Assembly: GCA_029062165.1 (NCBI GenBank)
Contig: JAIDQQ010000002.1
Location: 1 to 51,061 of the forward strand
Direction: 5' to 3'
Length of the DNA: 51,061 nt
Source: Ruminococcus sp.
GTDB taxonomy: Bacteria; Bacillota; Clostridia; Oscillospirales; Ruminococcaceae
Below the pieces are notes generated by a model. The model made no database searches, was not told the DNA's origin, and was given only the letters and a program-made list of their open reading frames with translations. Of the stretch, positions 23,493 through 32,276 are shown one piece after another (position 1 is the first letter of the stretch; each line of letters opens with the position of its first letter). The position numbers and the translations under genes were made by a program.

Positions 23493-24449
23493 GTTATTTA
23501 AATCGTTTTCGTCAAGTACGTTACTTAAACGCCTGTATTCTCTTCCAACTGTACCATATATGCAGACCTCATCACAGATTAAACCTATATAATCGGCATC
23601 AAGAGAGGGTCTTTCCTGGGAAATCCCGATACCAAAAAGTGAATTTTTTACGTCAAAATGCATATTTTTCTTGAAACCGCTCCACTGTATATTCTTGAAA
23701 TCCATATCGACATTTTTTTCATATACAATCTGGTCACCGGAAATTGATATAGTAAAAAAATGTTCGTAACTTGTCGTTTTGTCGAAATCAACTGACGGTT
23801 TAACACTCCGTAAAAAACCCGATTTCTTATAGACTGTTATTTCCGTATCGAAGCCGTATGGCAGATTTTTAAAATAGTCATAGTCATCTCTGCCTATCTG
23901 TGCCTTGACTATCTGTTTTTTGCCGTCGTAAAAAGTAGCGGTATAATTATAATAATGATATACTTTTCTGCCACCAGAGGTACTGTGTTGATGCGAACTG
24001 ATATAACAATTATTTATTGTATATGTTTCATAATCGTCATTTTTTAAGTCGGATATATTATCAAATAATATACTGAAATCTGTCAAATTGCCGGATTCTT
24101 TTCTTATATAATGCTGTTCGTCAAGACGGCTGTCAGTTCCCATAAGAAAAAACATAGCCGATACTGTAACAACAATAAACATTATCCCGATATTTGCAAA
24201 CCTGCTCACAGAATTGCGATATTTGATAAAACTATATATTCCGCCTGCAAATAATGGTAATGCCAAAATAATTCCGGTTATTAGTTTCAGGATAATCGAG
24301 ATATTTATATTTCTGAGACCGTCCGCACCTGTCATAGTATCTAACAGTGAATCTGATACAGCACTTGTTACCATACCGGCTGTCACATAAAGTATCAGAA
24401 AAACTGCCGTTATTACTTCGGACTTACTTGGCTTTTCAAATTTTTTCAT
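23478..24449 (-). CDS. Uncharacterised membrane protein
   Basis: A 323-residue protein with three N-terminal helices (about 13-31, ITAVFLILYVTAGMVTSAV; about 51-70; about 85-103, IGIMFIVVTVSAMFFLMG) and a long external-looking C-terminal domain (about 110-323). That domain is rich in Tyr/Asp and beta strands (SGGRKVYHYYNYTATFYDGK, then AQIGRDDYDYFKNLP). I do not recognise the family. ATG 24449 has GGGAG upstream; a longer reading from 24578 overlaps the previous gene. It is last in the GGDEF/sensor/binding-protein operon, 13 bases after the binding protein, so it may belong to the same signalling or wall function. Confidence 0.7.
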   Translation of the reverse strand: MKKFEKPSKSEVITAVFLILYVTAGMVTSAVSDSLLDTMTGADGLRNINISIILKLITGIILALPLFAGGIYSFIKYRNSVSRFANIGIMFIVVTVSAMFFLMGTDSRLDEQHYIRKESGNLTDFSILFDNISDLKNDDYETYTINNCYISSHQHSTSGGRKVYHYYNYTATFYDGKKQIVKAQIGRDDYDYFKNLPYGFDTEITVYKKSGFLRSVKPSVDFDKTTSYEHFFTISISGDQIVYEKNVDMDFKNIQWSGFKKNMHFDVKNSLFGIGISQERPSLDADYIGLICDEVCIYGTVGREYRRLSNVLDENDLNNNSGT

Positions 24450-24462
24450 AAATAAAACTCCC

Positions 24463-26088
24463 TTAATTATTTTCGGTAAGGGCTTTACGGCGGTGAACTT
24501 CTTTTGTAAGGTCATCAAAATAGGCTTGTGTATTGATTTTTCCGTATTCTTCCCGATATTCATTCCATAAGATGTCAAAATCCTCCGCCATTACTATACG
24601 TGGCAGATAGTTATGTTTAAGACGGTCTATTTCCTTTGATACCTTGCTTGATTCTGAATTTTCTTCCGGTACGTAACTCCACATAGGATACCACGGCGGA
24701 TTCTCGGAGGCTTCGTTAAGTAATTCAACATAGGTCTGTACACCGTATGCGTCGAAACATCTTTTTACATCTTCTGAACGGTTTTTATAAAACTCGCTCG
24801 GCTGACTGCTCGGACAGTATGCGTTTATACCGTCGTAACTCATGCCGAAGTAGTACGGGAAATAATTATACAGACATATATGCTTTTTAGCGTATTCAGT
24901 ATCACGCCATTGTTTCGCCTGTTCGTCGGTATGATAGAATACGCCGTTTTCGTCAACGCTGTAATCTATATCTTTTATACCCCAGAATCTCAATGTAAGT
25001 ATTTCCGGTGACAGTAAATCGTTAAGGAACTGTAAAGCACCTTCTATATCGTCGCAACTGGTGGTTATTCCGAGACCTGTCGAATCATTGAACGCCGTCA
25101 CAGAATGATATTGCCCCTCTATGCTTTCGTCGGCGGTTATCCCGAACGGTATATATGTACATTCCGGTGGTAAATCCATTACCGCCATATTGAAATTCCA
25201 GTTCTGGTCTACTATTCCGAGTACGTTTCCTTTGGAGAGTTTTTCGTAATACTGGTCACTGGTGAGTACGAAACATTCAGGGTCAATTATGCCTTTTTTA
25301 TATTCCTCATTCAGTTTTCTGAACCACTTTTCAGCAGTAGGAGTTAAATTATAGTCTTTGGCTTCGAGTGTTTCAGGGTCTACTATACAAGCACCATCAT
25401 TAGCGTAACCGTCAAGGAACATAGGCGGATTATCAAGGCTGAAAAAATACGAATCATTGGCGAGTATCTCATAACCGATAAAAGCTGTACCGTCCTTGTC
25501 TGTCGGATTGGCTTCAATGTAATCTTCAATCAGACTGAAATAATCTTCAAGGGTTTTCAGTTCCGGATATCCAGCCCACTCAAGTACACGTGTCTGAATC
25601 CAGAAAGCCTCGTCGTTATGACTTGTAGATGTGTCATGGTCATAACAGCTTGAAAAAAGCGGTATATAATATATATGACCGTCATTGGCACGTACCCTGT
25701 TCCATTCGGTATCTGAATAGAAATTCTTTATATTCTGATAGTCATTCCAGTAGTTGTCAAGCGGAATCAGTACGCCTGCATTCATGAATTTATGACAGTT
25801 TTCGCTGTCGGGTACTACAAAATCGGGGTATTTGTTTGATACCATCATATCCGCAAAGACTGTGTTCATGTCTTCCTGCTCTTTTAACCACGTCTCAACG
25901 CACATAGCACCGGTTTTTTCGGCTATAAGTTGCTGAATATCGTTATTTTTGCTTAATTCCGTACCTCTTGCACCGAAACAGCTTGTATATACTCTTATTT
26001 CCTGCTCCGGTTCATTTTTGCCACAGGCGGTAACTGAAAAAATAATCGTACCCGATAACGACATTGCGATTAATTTCTTAAAATTCAT
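24463..26088 (-). CDS. Extracellular solute-binding lipoprotein (LplA-like, family 1)
   Basis: A 541-residue secreted lipoprotein. The signal peptide ends in lipobox SVTAC, with the lipidated Cys22. The mature part starts with VYTSCFGARGTELSKNNDIQ and has typical binding-protein segments (YPDFVVPDSEN, PLDNYW, ALQFLNDLLSPE), matching the long LplA/YtcQ-type sugar-binding proteins of Clostridia and paenibacilli. No ABC permease or ATPase gene is beside it. Instead it follows a degenerate sensor kinase and a GGDEF protein, which suggests ligand sensing rather than uptake. ATG 26088 overlaps the end of the sensor gene by 11 bases, implying translational coupling; the ribosome site is weak. Confidence 0.87.
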   Translation of the reverse strand: MNFKKLIAMSLSGTIIFSVTACGKNEPEQEIRVYTSCFGARGTELSKNNDIQQLIAEKTGAMCVETWLKEQEDMNTVFADMMVSNKYPDFVVPDSENCHKFMNAGVLIPLDNYWNDYQNIKNFYSDTEWNRVRANDGHIYYIPLFSSCYDHDTSTSHNDEAFWIQTRVLEWAGYPELKTLEDYFSLIEDYIEANPTDKDGTAFIGYEILANDSYFFSLDNPPMFLDGYANDGACIVDPETLEAKDYNLTPTAEKWFRKLNEEYKKGIIDPECFVLTSDQYYEKLSKGNVLGIVDQNWNFNMAVMDLPPECTYIPFGITADESIEGQYHSVTAFNDSTGLGITTSCDDIEGALQFLNDLLSPEILTLRFWGIKDIDYSVDENGVFYHTDEQAKQWRDTEYAKKHICLYNYFPYYFGMSYDGINAYCPSSQPSEFYKNRSEDVKRCFDAYGVQTYVELLNEASENPPWYPMWSYVPEENSESSKVSKEIDRLKHNYLPRIVMAEDFDILWNEYREEYGKINTQAYFDDLTKEVHRRKALTENN

Positions 26089-27640
26089 TAGTATCACTCT
26101 TTTCCGGTTTTATGGTTATACATAAAGTAAATTTGTTTCTTGTTTTTATTTTTACGGATATTCTGTCGCCTAAGCAGTGGACGATACGCATATAAGGGTT
26201 ATACGGATTATTATAGCTGAATGAATACGCATTTGTGACGGTTTTTTCCTCGAATATTGCATTAAGTCTCAACGTTTTAAACTGTTCCTGAACATCGCAC
26301 CGGAATGTTATATCAATGTTGTTTTTGTTCCGTGAAACTATTACAGAAAGATTGTCATTTTTAAGGTTATCTGCAATCATGAAAAGCGAATACGGTGGTA
26401 CTTTAATATCGGATATTCCCGAAACTATCAAATCCGGTATTATTTGTCTGATGTTGTTTATTTCATAGGATAGCGGTATATTATCGGAATACCGCCGGAA
26501 TATATTATTATATTTCTGCGATACGACAAGTTCAGCGTCAAGATGCATTGCAGTAGTAAGTAATTCCCTGTACCGTGAACTGCTCTCACGTATTTCTTCG
26601 TTATGACGTTTATTATGTGTAGTATTTTCCGCCAGTCTTTCAGAGGCTTTTATGCACATATCGAGTATTTCCCCTATTTCGTCCTTGCCGTTACTGTAGT
26701 TACTCGTACCGCTTTCATTAAGAATCATTTCCGCTGAACGTCTTATGCGGTTTTTTATGTCAGAGTTGAAAATATTCATTATTGAAATTCTTGCAATAAG
26801 TAGAAGAATAAATATTACTATAAATAAGATATTGTCTTTAATGAAATCTTTCAGTGAATTTCTGTTTTCGTAGGCATAGTATTCTATATCGGCGGTATAG
26901 TAGTTTTTTATATAACACTCAAAATCAGGGTTTATATCGGTGTCTTCAATGTCGATATCCGGAATATTACTGTATATCAGCGAACCACCGTTTATTATGT
27001 AAAGTTTTCCGTTGAAGTCGAGATTGTCACAGTAATCTGTTAAGAGTTTCATATTGAGGTCAAGTTTCAGACAGCTTTCACCGGTAGTCAGATTCTGGAA
27101 ATCAAGCCGACGTATTATTGAAACTACGTCCGTTTCGTCGTCGATATATACAATCATAGGTTTGTTGAGTTTTTTATATTCGTGATACCAGTCAGTGTCA
27201 GTTACGGTATCGAACGAACTTATATTACCGCCGTTCAGGATAGTTTTATTTTCCGTATACAACATATAGTGATTTATAATATTGGTATCGGCTATTGCCA
27301 TTGGATTGTTATGTTGTAAGCTATAGAAAGAATCATAGTATTCGCCGGAAGAACCATATTCAGTATTTAGAAAGTCATATATATGTTCGTTGATATATAT
27401 ACTCTTTGCGATATTCACACCGCTGTCAATGGTCATTTCCATGAGTTGTTCAGAGGCGGTTACGATTTTTTTCTGCATATCGGAGTGTTTCTGCTGTTGA
27501 GATACATAAATACCCCTTATCATAGCTACTATAACTACCAATGATGTAAGTATTGATACTATATTTATTATATCAGATTTTGTATTAAGTTTAATATCTG
27601 AAACTAAGGATTTTTTAAAATGATATTTTATTTTTTTCAA
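26078..27640 (-). CDS. YesM-like sensor with degenerate (pseudo) histidine kinase domain
   Basis: A 520-residue membrane sensor. Helix 1 (about 25-45), an external Cache-like domain (about 46-265), helix 2 (about 268-288), a HAMP-like segment (DIKNRIRRSAEMILNESG) and a cytoplasmic part laid out as in YesM-type kinases. The phospho-acceptor region reads LDAELVVSQKYNNIFRRY, with no histidine where family members have NPHFLYN. The ATP-site N box (usually LVENAIKHG) reads MIADNLKND. So it looks catalytically dead but structurally kept. It starts at TTG 27640, with GGAGG eight bases upstream. It probably couples the binding lipoprotein to an internal output such as the adjacent GGDEF protein. Confidence 0.75.
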   Translation of the reverse strand: MKKIKYHFKKSLVSDIKLNTKSDIINIVSILTSLVVIVAMIRGIYVSQQQKHSDMQKKIVTASEQLMEMTIDSGVNIAKSIYINEHIYDFLNTEYGSSGEYYDSFYSLQHNNPMAIADTNIINHYMLYTENKTILNGGNISSFDTVTDTDWYHEYKKLNKPMIVYIDDETDVVSIIRRLDFQNLTTGESCLKLDLNMKLLTDYCDNLDFNGKLYIINGGSLIYSNIPDIDIEDTDINPDFECYIKNYYTADIEYYAYENRNSLKDFIKDNILFIVIFILLLIARISIMNIFNSDIKNRIRRSAEMILNESGTSNYSNGKDEIGEILDMCIKASERLAENTTHNKRHNEEIRESSSRYRELLTTAMHLDAELVVSQKYNNIFRRYSDNIPLSYEINNIRQIIPDLIVSGISDIKVPPYSLFMIADNLKNDNLSVIVSRNKNNIDITFRCDVQEQFKTLRLNAIFEEKTVTNAYSFSYNNPYNPYMRIVHCLGDRISVKIKTRNKFTLCITIKPEKSDTNEF

Positions 27641-27654
27641 ATATATTACCTCCG

Positions 27655-28941
27655 TCAGCGTTCCGGCATATTCAGGAGCTTTTTAAGTTCAGTTTTCTTT
27701 AAGTACATATTTTCTTCTGCTTCCGTGAGAAGTTCATTATATGAATATTCATTCTTTGCATAGGCGTATCCGAATGACAATGCACATTTTACAGGGTCTT
27801 GACTGTCGGGATTAAGTATGTAAGGTGAATCGCTGTTTAATTTTTCAATAAGTTCGTCAATTTCACGGAAAGTACATTCTGTCATTACCATTAAAAACTC
27901 GTCTCCGCCCATTCTGAAACAATAGTCTTTCTGACCGGTGAATTTCTTTATATACTCGGATGCACGTTTTATGACCATATCGCCCTGTTCATGACCCATT
28001 GTATCATTCATAAGTTTAAGATTATTTACGTCGAAATATATAACGCATATTGAAGAACATTTCCGGAATACAGGTATCATATTCTGATAACACCGCTTGT
28101 TGAGTGTCTGTGTCATGCCGTCGTGATTTGCGTCGTATACCGCTTTGGAAAGATTTTCAACATTACTGTTTATATTCAGGAGCATTTTTTTAAGTCCGCT
28201 ACCAAGCTGACCTATTTCGTCTTCACGTCCTTCGGCGAAAATATCCGGATTATCTGTTATTTGTCTGTGGTTTTCACCGGTAAAACTTCTTGTTGTCTCT
28301 ATAAATACGCTGATAGGACTGAAAAGCTGTTTTTTCATGTAGGTATTGAAGAAAACTACAAAACCTGCACTTACAATCAGAATAATCAGGTATGCAACCG
28401 CAATGTTGAGTATATATTTTTTATTGAAAGGTTTTTTTACCGTGACTATTATATAACCTGCACTTTTGTCCTCTACAGTCCGGAGCGGTTGGAAGACCAT
28501 AAGTACATTATTATGATACACTGACCATGCATTTCTACAGTTTATGAGGTCAGTTTTCACGGAACTTATATAATCGTCGTATTCCAGACGGCTTCCGAGT
28601 TCTTTTCCGGAAGTATTATAGATATAGTTTCCGGCGGAATTGCTGAAATTTATAAGCGATATACTTTCAATAGCGTTGTGATTTTTTTTCTGATATTCGG
28701 TAAGTTTTTCCTGTACGGATTTATAACGGCTTGTTACTGTACGTGTGTTGAGGAAATCTTTAGCATCATCGGCATTTATCACGGCTTCGGCGAACGATAC
28801 GGCAGAATCCGCCATACCTCGCTGATATTTCCGGCTTATGAAGTTTATACATAAAACAGATAAAAAAAAGCTAAGTATTATTAATAAAACTGCTGTTATC
28901 ATCAGTGAAGTTGTAATCTTTTTCTGAATAGATTTTGACAT
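27655..28941 (-). CDS. Membrane-bound diguanylate cyclase (GGDEF)
   Basis: A 428-residue enzyme predicted to make cyclic di-GMP from two GTP. Helix 1 (about 11-34, SLMITAVLLIILSFFLSVLC), an external sensor region (about 40-175), helix 2 (about 178-198), a HAMP segment ending DEIGQLGSGLKKML, and a GGDEF domain (about 268-428). NHDGMTQTLNKR opens the domain. The active-site motif MGGDEF (about 344-349) is intact, so it should be active; no RxxD inhibitory site is obvious upstream. No EAL domain. First gene of a four-gene minus-strand operon, 14 bases ahead of the pseudo-kinase. Confidence 0.9.
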   Translation of the reverse strand: MSKSIQKKITTSLMITAVLLIILSFFLSVLCINFISRKYQRGMADSAVSFAEAVINADDAKDFLNTRTVTSRYKSVQEKLTEYQKKNHNAIESISLINFSNSAGNYIYNTSGKELGSRLEYDDYISSVKTDLINCRNAWSVYHNNVLMVFQPLRTVEDKSAGYIIVTVKKPFNKKYILNIAVAYLIILIVSAGFVVFFNTYMKKQLFSPISVFIETTRSFTGENHRQITDNPDIFAEGREDEIGQLGSGLKKMLLNINSNVENLSKAVYDANHDGMTQTLNKRCYQNMIPVFRKCSSICVIYFDVNNLKLMNDTMGHEQGDMVIKRASEYIKKFTGQKDYCFRMGGDEFLMVMTECTFREIDELIEKLNSDSPYILNPDSQDPVKCALSFGYAYAKNEYSYNELLTEAEENMYLKKTELKKLLNMPER

Positions 28942-28976
28942 TCTGTATAACTCCCTGTATTATTTTATATAATTCC

Positions 28977-29005
28977 ATTTTACCGTAAATTATGAGTTTT
29001 GTCAA
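28977..29005 (-). promoter_or_regulatory. Promoter of the GGDEF/sensor/lipoprotein operon
   Basis: Minus strand TTGACA (29005-29000), 17-bp spacer, TAAAAT (28982-28977), 36 bases before the GGDEF start. The 373-bp gap 28942-29314 holds this promoter and two rightward ones; I see no gene there. Confidence 0.78.
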
Positions 29006-29122
29006 TGAAACAGGATTAACACTGTATGTTCAAATTGTAAATTTTTTGTTGCAGAAATTACAGTCTGTTATATAATTACAGATATTAAAAACTGGTATAG
29101 AAAAATAATATGAAACTGGTAC

Positions 29123-29150
29123 TTGAAAATTTATCCGGTTATGATATAAT
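29123..29150 (+). promoter_or_regulatory. Possible distal promoter of muramidase operon
   Basis: TTGAAA (29123-29128), 16-bp spacer, TATAAT (29145-29150). Weaker -35 than the proximal promoter. Confidence 0.45.
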
Positions 29151-29222
29151 ATACTCACACGGAAACTATTTATTAAAAGATATATCTTTAAAAATAACGG
29201 TCTGAAATTTTTCGGAAAAGTA

Positions 29223-29251
29223 TTGACTATTTTTAGGAAATAGGGTATTAT
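29223..29251 (+). promoter_or_regulatory. Proximal promoter of muramidase operon
   Basis: TTGACT (29223-29228), 17-bp spacer, TATTAT (29246-29251), about 60 bases before the muramidase start. Confidence 0.68.
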
Positions 29252-29314
29252 ATAAGTGTATGTTAAATTCAAATAAACGGAAATATTCCGTAACGGGAGG
29301 AATAATATTCAGTA

Positions 29315-30031
29315 ATGCCCGAATCAAGAAAAATAATCATGACTTTTTTAGGGGCGTTCATGACGGTGGCGACAATATCAGCCAGCTGTTATTTTTCGTC
29401 AGTGGAACTTAACCACTCAAAATATCAGGTGTGGGGTGTAGATGTCTCAAACTATCAGGGACTTATTGACTGGCATAAACTCGAAGAACAGGACGTTTCA
29501 TTTGCGTTCATAAAGGCTACCGAAGGAAGCAGTCATGTTGACGAATCTGCACGGCGTAATCTCGAAAAAATAGCGGAAACTGGTATAAAAAAATCTGCCT
29601 ATCACTTTTTCAGTTTTGACAGCTCCGGCGAAACACAGGCGGAAAATTATATTTCAGTGGTCGGCAGGGAAGAAATCGACATACCGCCGGTCATTGACAT
29701 TGAATATTATGCCGACAAGAAATCAAACAAGCCCGACAAAAAAGAGGCAGAAAAAATACTCCGTCCGCTTCTCGAAAACCTTGAAGAATACTATGGCGTG
29801 AAACCTATTATCTATGCGACGTTTCCGGTATATCTCCGGTACGTGAGGGAAAATTTCAGTGACTATCCTTTATGGATTAGAAACGTAAACATAGAACCTG
29901 ACCTTATGGACTGGAAATTCTGGCAATATTGCGACAAGGGTGAACTTTACGGATATTCCGGTGAGGAAAAATATATTGACCTCAATGTATACAACGGTAC
30001 TGTTGAACAGTTTTTGGCGGAATTTCCGTGA
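29315..30031 (+). CDS. GH25 muramidase (lysozyme), membrane-anchored or secreted
   Basis: A 238-residue peptidoglycan hydrolase of glycoside hydrolase family 25. An uncleaved-looking signal anchor (about 7-27) precedes a catalytic domain (about 38-238) with the family motifs GVDVSNYQG (Asp43), FAFIKATEGSS, YHFF, the catalytic pair in VIDIE (Asp128, Glu130), PIIYAT and FWQYCDKG. Length is typical for a single-domain enzyme without wall-binding repeats. GGGAGG is 13 bases from ATG 29315, a wide spacing. It probably acts on the cell's own wall. First of a plus-strand group with three unrelated-looking genes. Confidence 0.92.
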   Translation: MPESRKIIMTFLGAFMTVATISASCYFSSVELNHSKYQVWGVDVSNYQGLIDWHKLEEQDVSFAFIKATEGSSHVDESARRNLEKIAETGIKKSAYHFFSFDSSGETQAENYISVVGREEIDIPPVIDIEYYADKKSNKPDKKEAEKILRPLLENLEEYYGVKPIIYATFPVYLRYVRENFSDYPLWIRNVNIEPDLMDWKFWQYCDKGELYGYSGEEKYIDLNVYNGTVEQFLAEFP

Positions 30032-30061
30032 AATAAAATTGTTTTAAGGAGGGGTTTTTCT

Positions 30062-30544
30062 ATGGAAAAAAACAATGTACGTTATGAACTTGATTTCCGG
30101 CTTATGCCGTTAATGACGGAAAATAAAGGTATTGAATTTATAAACCTGATTATTGTAAGCCGTGGAAGTATAATCTGTACTATTTTCAATTCATTTTATG
30201 ATGAGTGTGGCAATTCGACATTCTTTAAGGATAATCCGAAACATTTCACTGAAGACCAGTTTGTTTTTACTGAAAAGGATTTCAGTAATAATTTAAAGAT
30301 AGTACATATATCCTTACCCGAAGAACATGAAGGTTCGGATATATACTGTACCGCCTATATTTTTGCCTGTCATATGGAAGACAATATAGCTACATCATGT
30401 TCAATGTATACCGTTGAAAAAAGTATGGGCGATATGGCTTTTATCGGTAAAATGACCGATACCGGACATCTGAATTTCGGTATTTCTACAGATTCGGCAG
30501 ACGGGGATATTGAACGTATCAGGGAAATTGTTACAAGCAGATAA
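30062..30544 (+). CDS. Uncharacterised cytoplasmic protein
   Basis: A 160-residue acidic protein without signal peptide or membrane helix. It seems mostly beta-stranded (FINLIIVSRGSIICTIFNSF, IVHISLPEEHEGSDIYCTAY). I do not recognise a family. AAGGAGG precedes ATG 30062, and the gene lies 30 bases after the muramidase and 41 before the ECF S component, so it is probably co-transcribed. Confidence 0.65.
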   Translation: MEKNNVRYELDFRLMPLMTENKGIEFINLIIVSRGSIICTIFNSFYDECGNSTFFKDNPKHFTEDQFVFTEKDFSNNLKIVHISLPEEHEGSDIYCTAYIFACHMEDNIATSCSMYTVEKSMGDMAFIGKMTDTGHLNFGISTDSADGDIERIREIVTSR

Positions 30545-30585
30545 TAATATTTTCCGTGAATTTTAACATACAAGGAAGATAACCT

Positions 30586-31107
30586 ATGAAATCAGATAAT
30601 AAAAAAATACGTTTACTTGCACTTACAGGTATGCTTACCGCACTGACTACAGTTGCAACCATTGCAATACGTATACCTACCGCAACGAAAGGTTATATAA
30701 ATCTCGGCGATACAGTCGTTAATATGTCGGCGTGGATTACTGGCGGAGTATATGGTGGTCTTGCAGGCGGTATCGGTTCACTGCTGGCGGATATAATATC
30801 AGGTTGTTACATATACGCACCGGCTACGCTTGTCATAAAATTTCTTATGGCTTTCTGTTGCTACGGAGTATATAATATGTGTTCAGGGAAATTCAGTCCG
30901 CTGACCGCAAGAATAATATCCGCTGTTGTTTCGGAAGTAATCATGATAACCGGTTACGATATTTTCACCGGATTCATGTATAAGTCGGTATACTCTGCAA
31001 TGACTGCACTTCCGGAATTTGTCGTACAGGGTATCGCAGGCGGTACTTTTTCGGTACTACTCTATGAGTGCATTATAAAACGTGTTCCGATTCTGAAAAA
31101 ACATTGA
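30586..31107 (+). CDS. ECF transporter S component (vitamin-type)
   Basis: A 173-residue membrane protein with about five or six helices, acting as the substrate-binding subunit of an energy-coupling-factor transporter. It begins KKIRLLALTGMLTALTTVAT and has the family segment KGYINLGDTVVNMSAWITGG, followed by GGLAGGIGSLLADIISG. It matches the DUF1393-type S components. The substrate cannot be told from sequence by eye. EcfA/EcfT genes are not in the window, as expected for a group II system using a shared module. Confidence 0.85.
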   Translation: MKSDNKKIRLLALTGMLTALTTVATIAIRIPTATKGYINLGDTVVNMSAWITGGVYGGLAGGIGSLLADIISGCYIYAPATLVIKFLMAFCCYGVYNMCSGKFSPLTARIISAVVSEVIMITGYDIFTGFMYKSVYSAMTALPEFVVQGIAGGTFSVLLYECIIKRVPILKKH

Positions 31108-31134
31108 AAATATTAAAAAGGAGTGTATTTTATT

Positions 31135-32091
31135 ATGAAATACTACATCGGTATTGACCTCGGCGGTACTAACATAGTCGCCGGTGTCGTTGACGAAGAA
31201 TACAACATCATTGCAAAAGCAAGTACAAAGACTAATTGTCCACGTCCTGCAAAGGAAATCGCTGACGATATGGCAAAAATGGCTCTTCAGGCTGTAAAGA
31301 ACGCCAAACTAAGCATTGACCAGATTGAATGGGTGGGAATCGGTACACCAGGTATCGCAAACAGCAGGACAGGTATTATCGAACGTGCAAGCAATCTCGG
31401 TTTCAAGAACGTTCCTATGGTACAGTACATTCAGGAGACCATTGACAAGCCGGTTTTCATTGAAAATGATGCCAATGCAGCCGCATACGGTGAATACGTT
31501 GCCGGAGCTGCTAAAGGTGCTGAAAATGCCGTTTGTATAACACTTGGTACTGGCGTAGGTGGCGGAATAATCATTGACGGTAAAATTTATTCCGGTTCAA
31601 ACTTCGCCGGTGCTGAAATAGGTCATACTGTTGTACAGGTTGACGGTGCACAATGTTCATGCGGTAGAAAGGGCTGTTTTGAAGCATATTCGTCCGCAAC
31701 AGGTCTCATCAGAATGACAAAAGAAGCTATGGCTGAATGTCCGGACAGTATCATGAACAAAATGGCGGAGGAAAAAGGTAAAGTTACAGCACGTACATCT
31801 TTCGACGCTATGAGAGCAGGCGACAATCCGGCGAAAGTAGTAGTTGATAAGTATATAAAGTATCTCGCTACCGGAATAACCAATACTATAAATATTTTCC
31901 AGCCGGATATACTTTGTATCGGCGGTGGTGTCTGCAATGAGGGTGACCCGCTTTTACTTCCGGTCAAGGAACTCGTTAAACAGGAAGTTTTCACACGTGA
32001 TTCCGAAAAGAATACGGAAATAGTAATAGCTAAACTCGGAAATGACGCCGGTATTATCGGTGCGGCGTTCCTCGGACGTGCCAACGCATAA
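31135..32091 (+). CDS. ROK-family glucokinase
   Basis: A 318-residue sugar kinase, most likely ATP-dependent glucose phosphorylation. Phosphate-binding GIDLGGTNIVAG (about 5-16), GTPGI (about 67), sugar-binding ENDANAAAYGE (about 103-113) with the catalytic Asp105, GTGVGGGII, the ROK motif GAEIGHTVV and the zinc motif CSCGRKGCFE (about 179-188) are all present. ATG 31135 has GGAG 11 bases upstream; a GTG four codons earlier is possible. It follows the ECF gene by 27 bases and is ended by the hairpin at 32105-32143. Cytoplasmic. Confidence 0.92.
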   Translation: MKYYIGIDLGGTNIVAGVVDEEYNIIAKASTKTNCPRPAKEIADDMAKMALQAVKNAKLSIDQIEWVGIGTPGIANSRTGIIERASNLGFKNVPMVQYIQETIDKPVFIENDANAAAYGEYVAGAAKGAENAVCITLGTGVGGGIIIDGKIYSGSNFAGAEIGHTVVQVDGAQCSCGRKGCFEAYSSATGLIRMTKEAMAECPDSIMNKMAEEKGKVTARTSFDAMRAGDNPAKVVVDKYIKYLATGITNTINIFQPDILCIGGGVCNEGDPLLLPVKELVKQEVFTRDSEKNTEIVIAKLGNDAGIIGAAFLGRANA

Positions 32092-32104
32092 TTTAATAAA
32101 ATTA

Positions 32105-32143
32105 CGGACTGTATGTATTATTATGCATACAGTCTGTTTTTTT
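32105..32143 (+). terminator. Terminator after glucokinase
   Basis: Arms 32105-32115 and 32126-32136 (core ACTGTATG/CATACAGT) followed by seven T residues: a clear rho-independent terminator. Confidence 0.88.
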
Positions 32144-32205
32144 GCGTTCCGCCTGTGAAATTGTACAGTTTATGACGTGAAATTTTGTACATATTGCCGG
32201 TTTTT

Positions 32206-32221
32206 TGTTCCACGTGGAACA
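32206..32221. other. parS-like chromosome segregation site
   Basis: TGTTCCACGTGGAACA is a perfect 16-bp palindrome fitting the bacterial parS consensus TGTTNCACGTGNAACA bound by ParB/Spo0J. It lies in a noncoding gap after a terminator. ParB spreads from such sites and loads SMC near the origin. That implies, by inference, that this window lies in the origin-proximal part of the chromosome. Confidence 0.88.
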
Positions 32222-32249
32222 TTTTCATATTTTCCCGACACTTAATAAA

Positions 32250-32261
32250 TGAAACGTTTCA
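32250..32261. promoter_or_regulatory. Palindrome before ECF sigma gene
   Basis: TGAAACGTTTCA is a perfect 12-bp palindrome, 15 bases before the sigma factor start. TGAAAC is also reminiscent of -35 elements of ECF sigma factors, so it could be part of an autoregulated promoter or an operator. Function unproven. Confidence 0.4.
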
Positions 32262-32276
32262 AAAGAGGTGATACAT

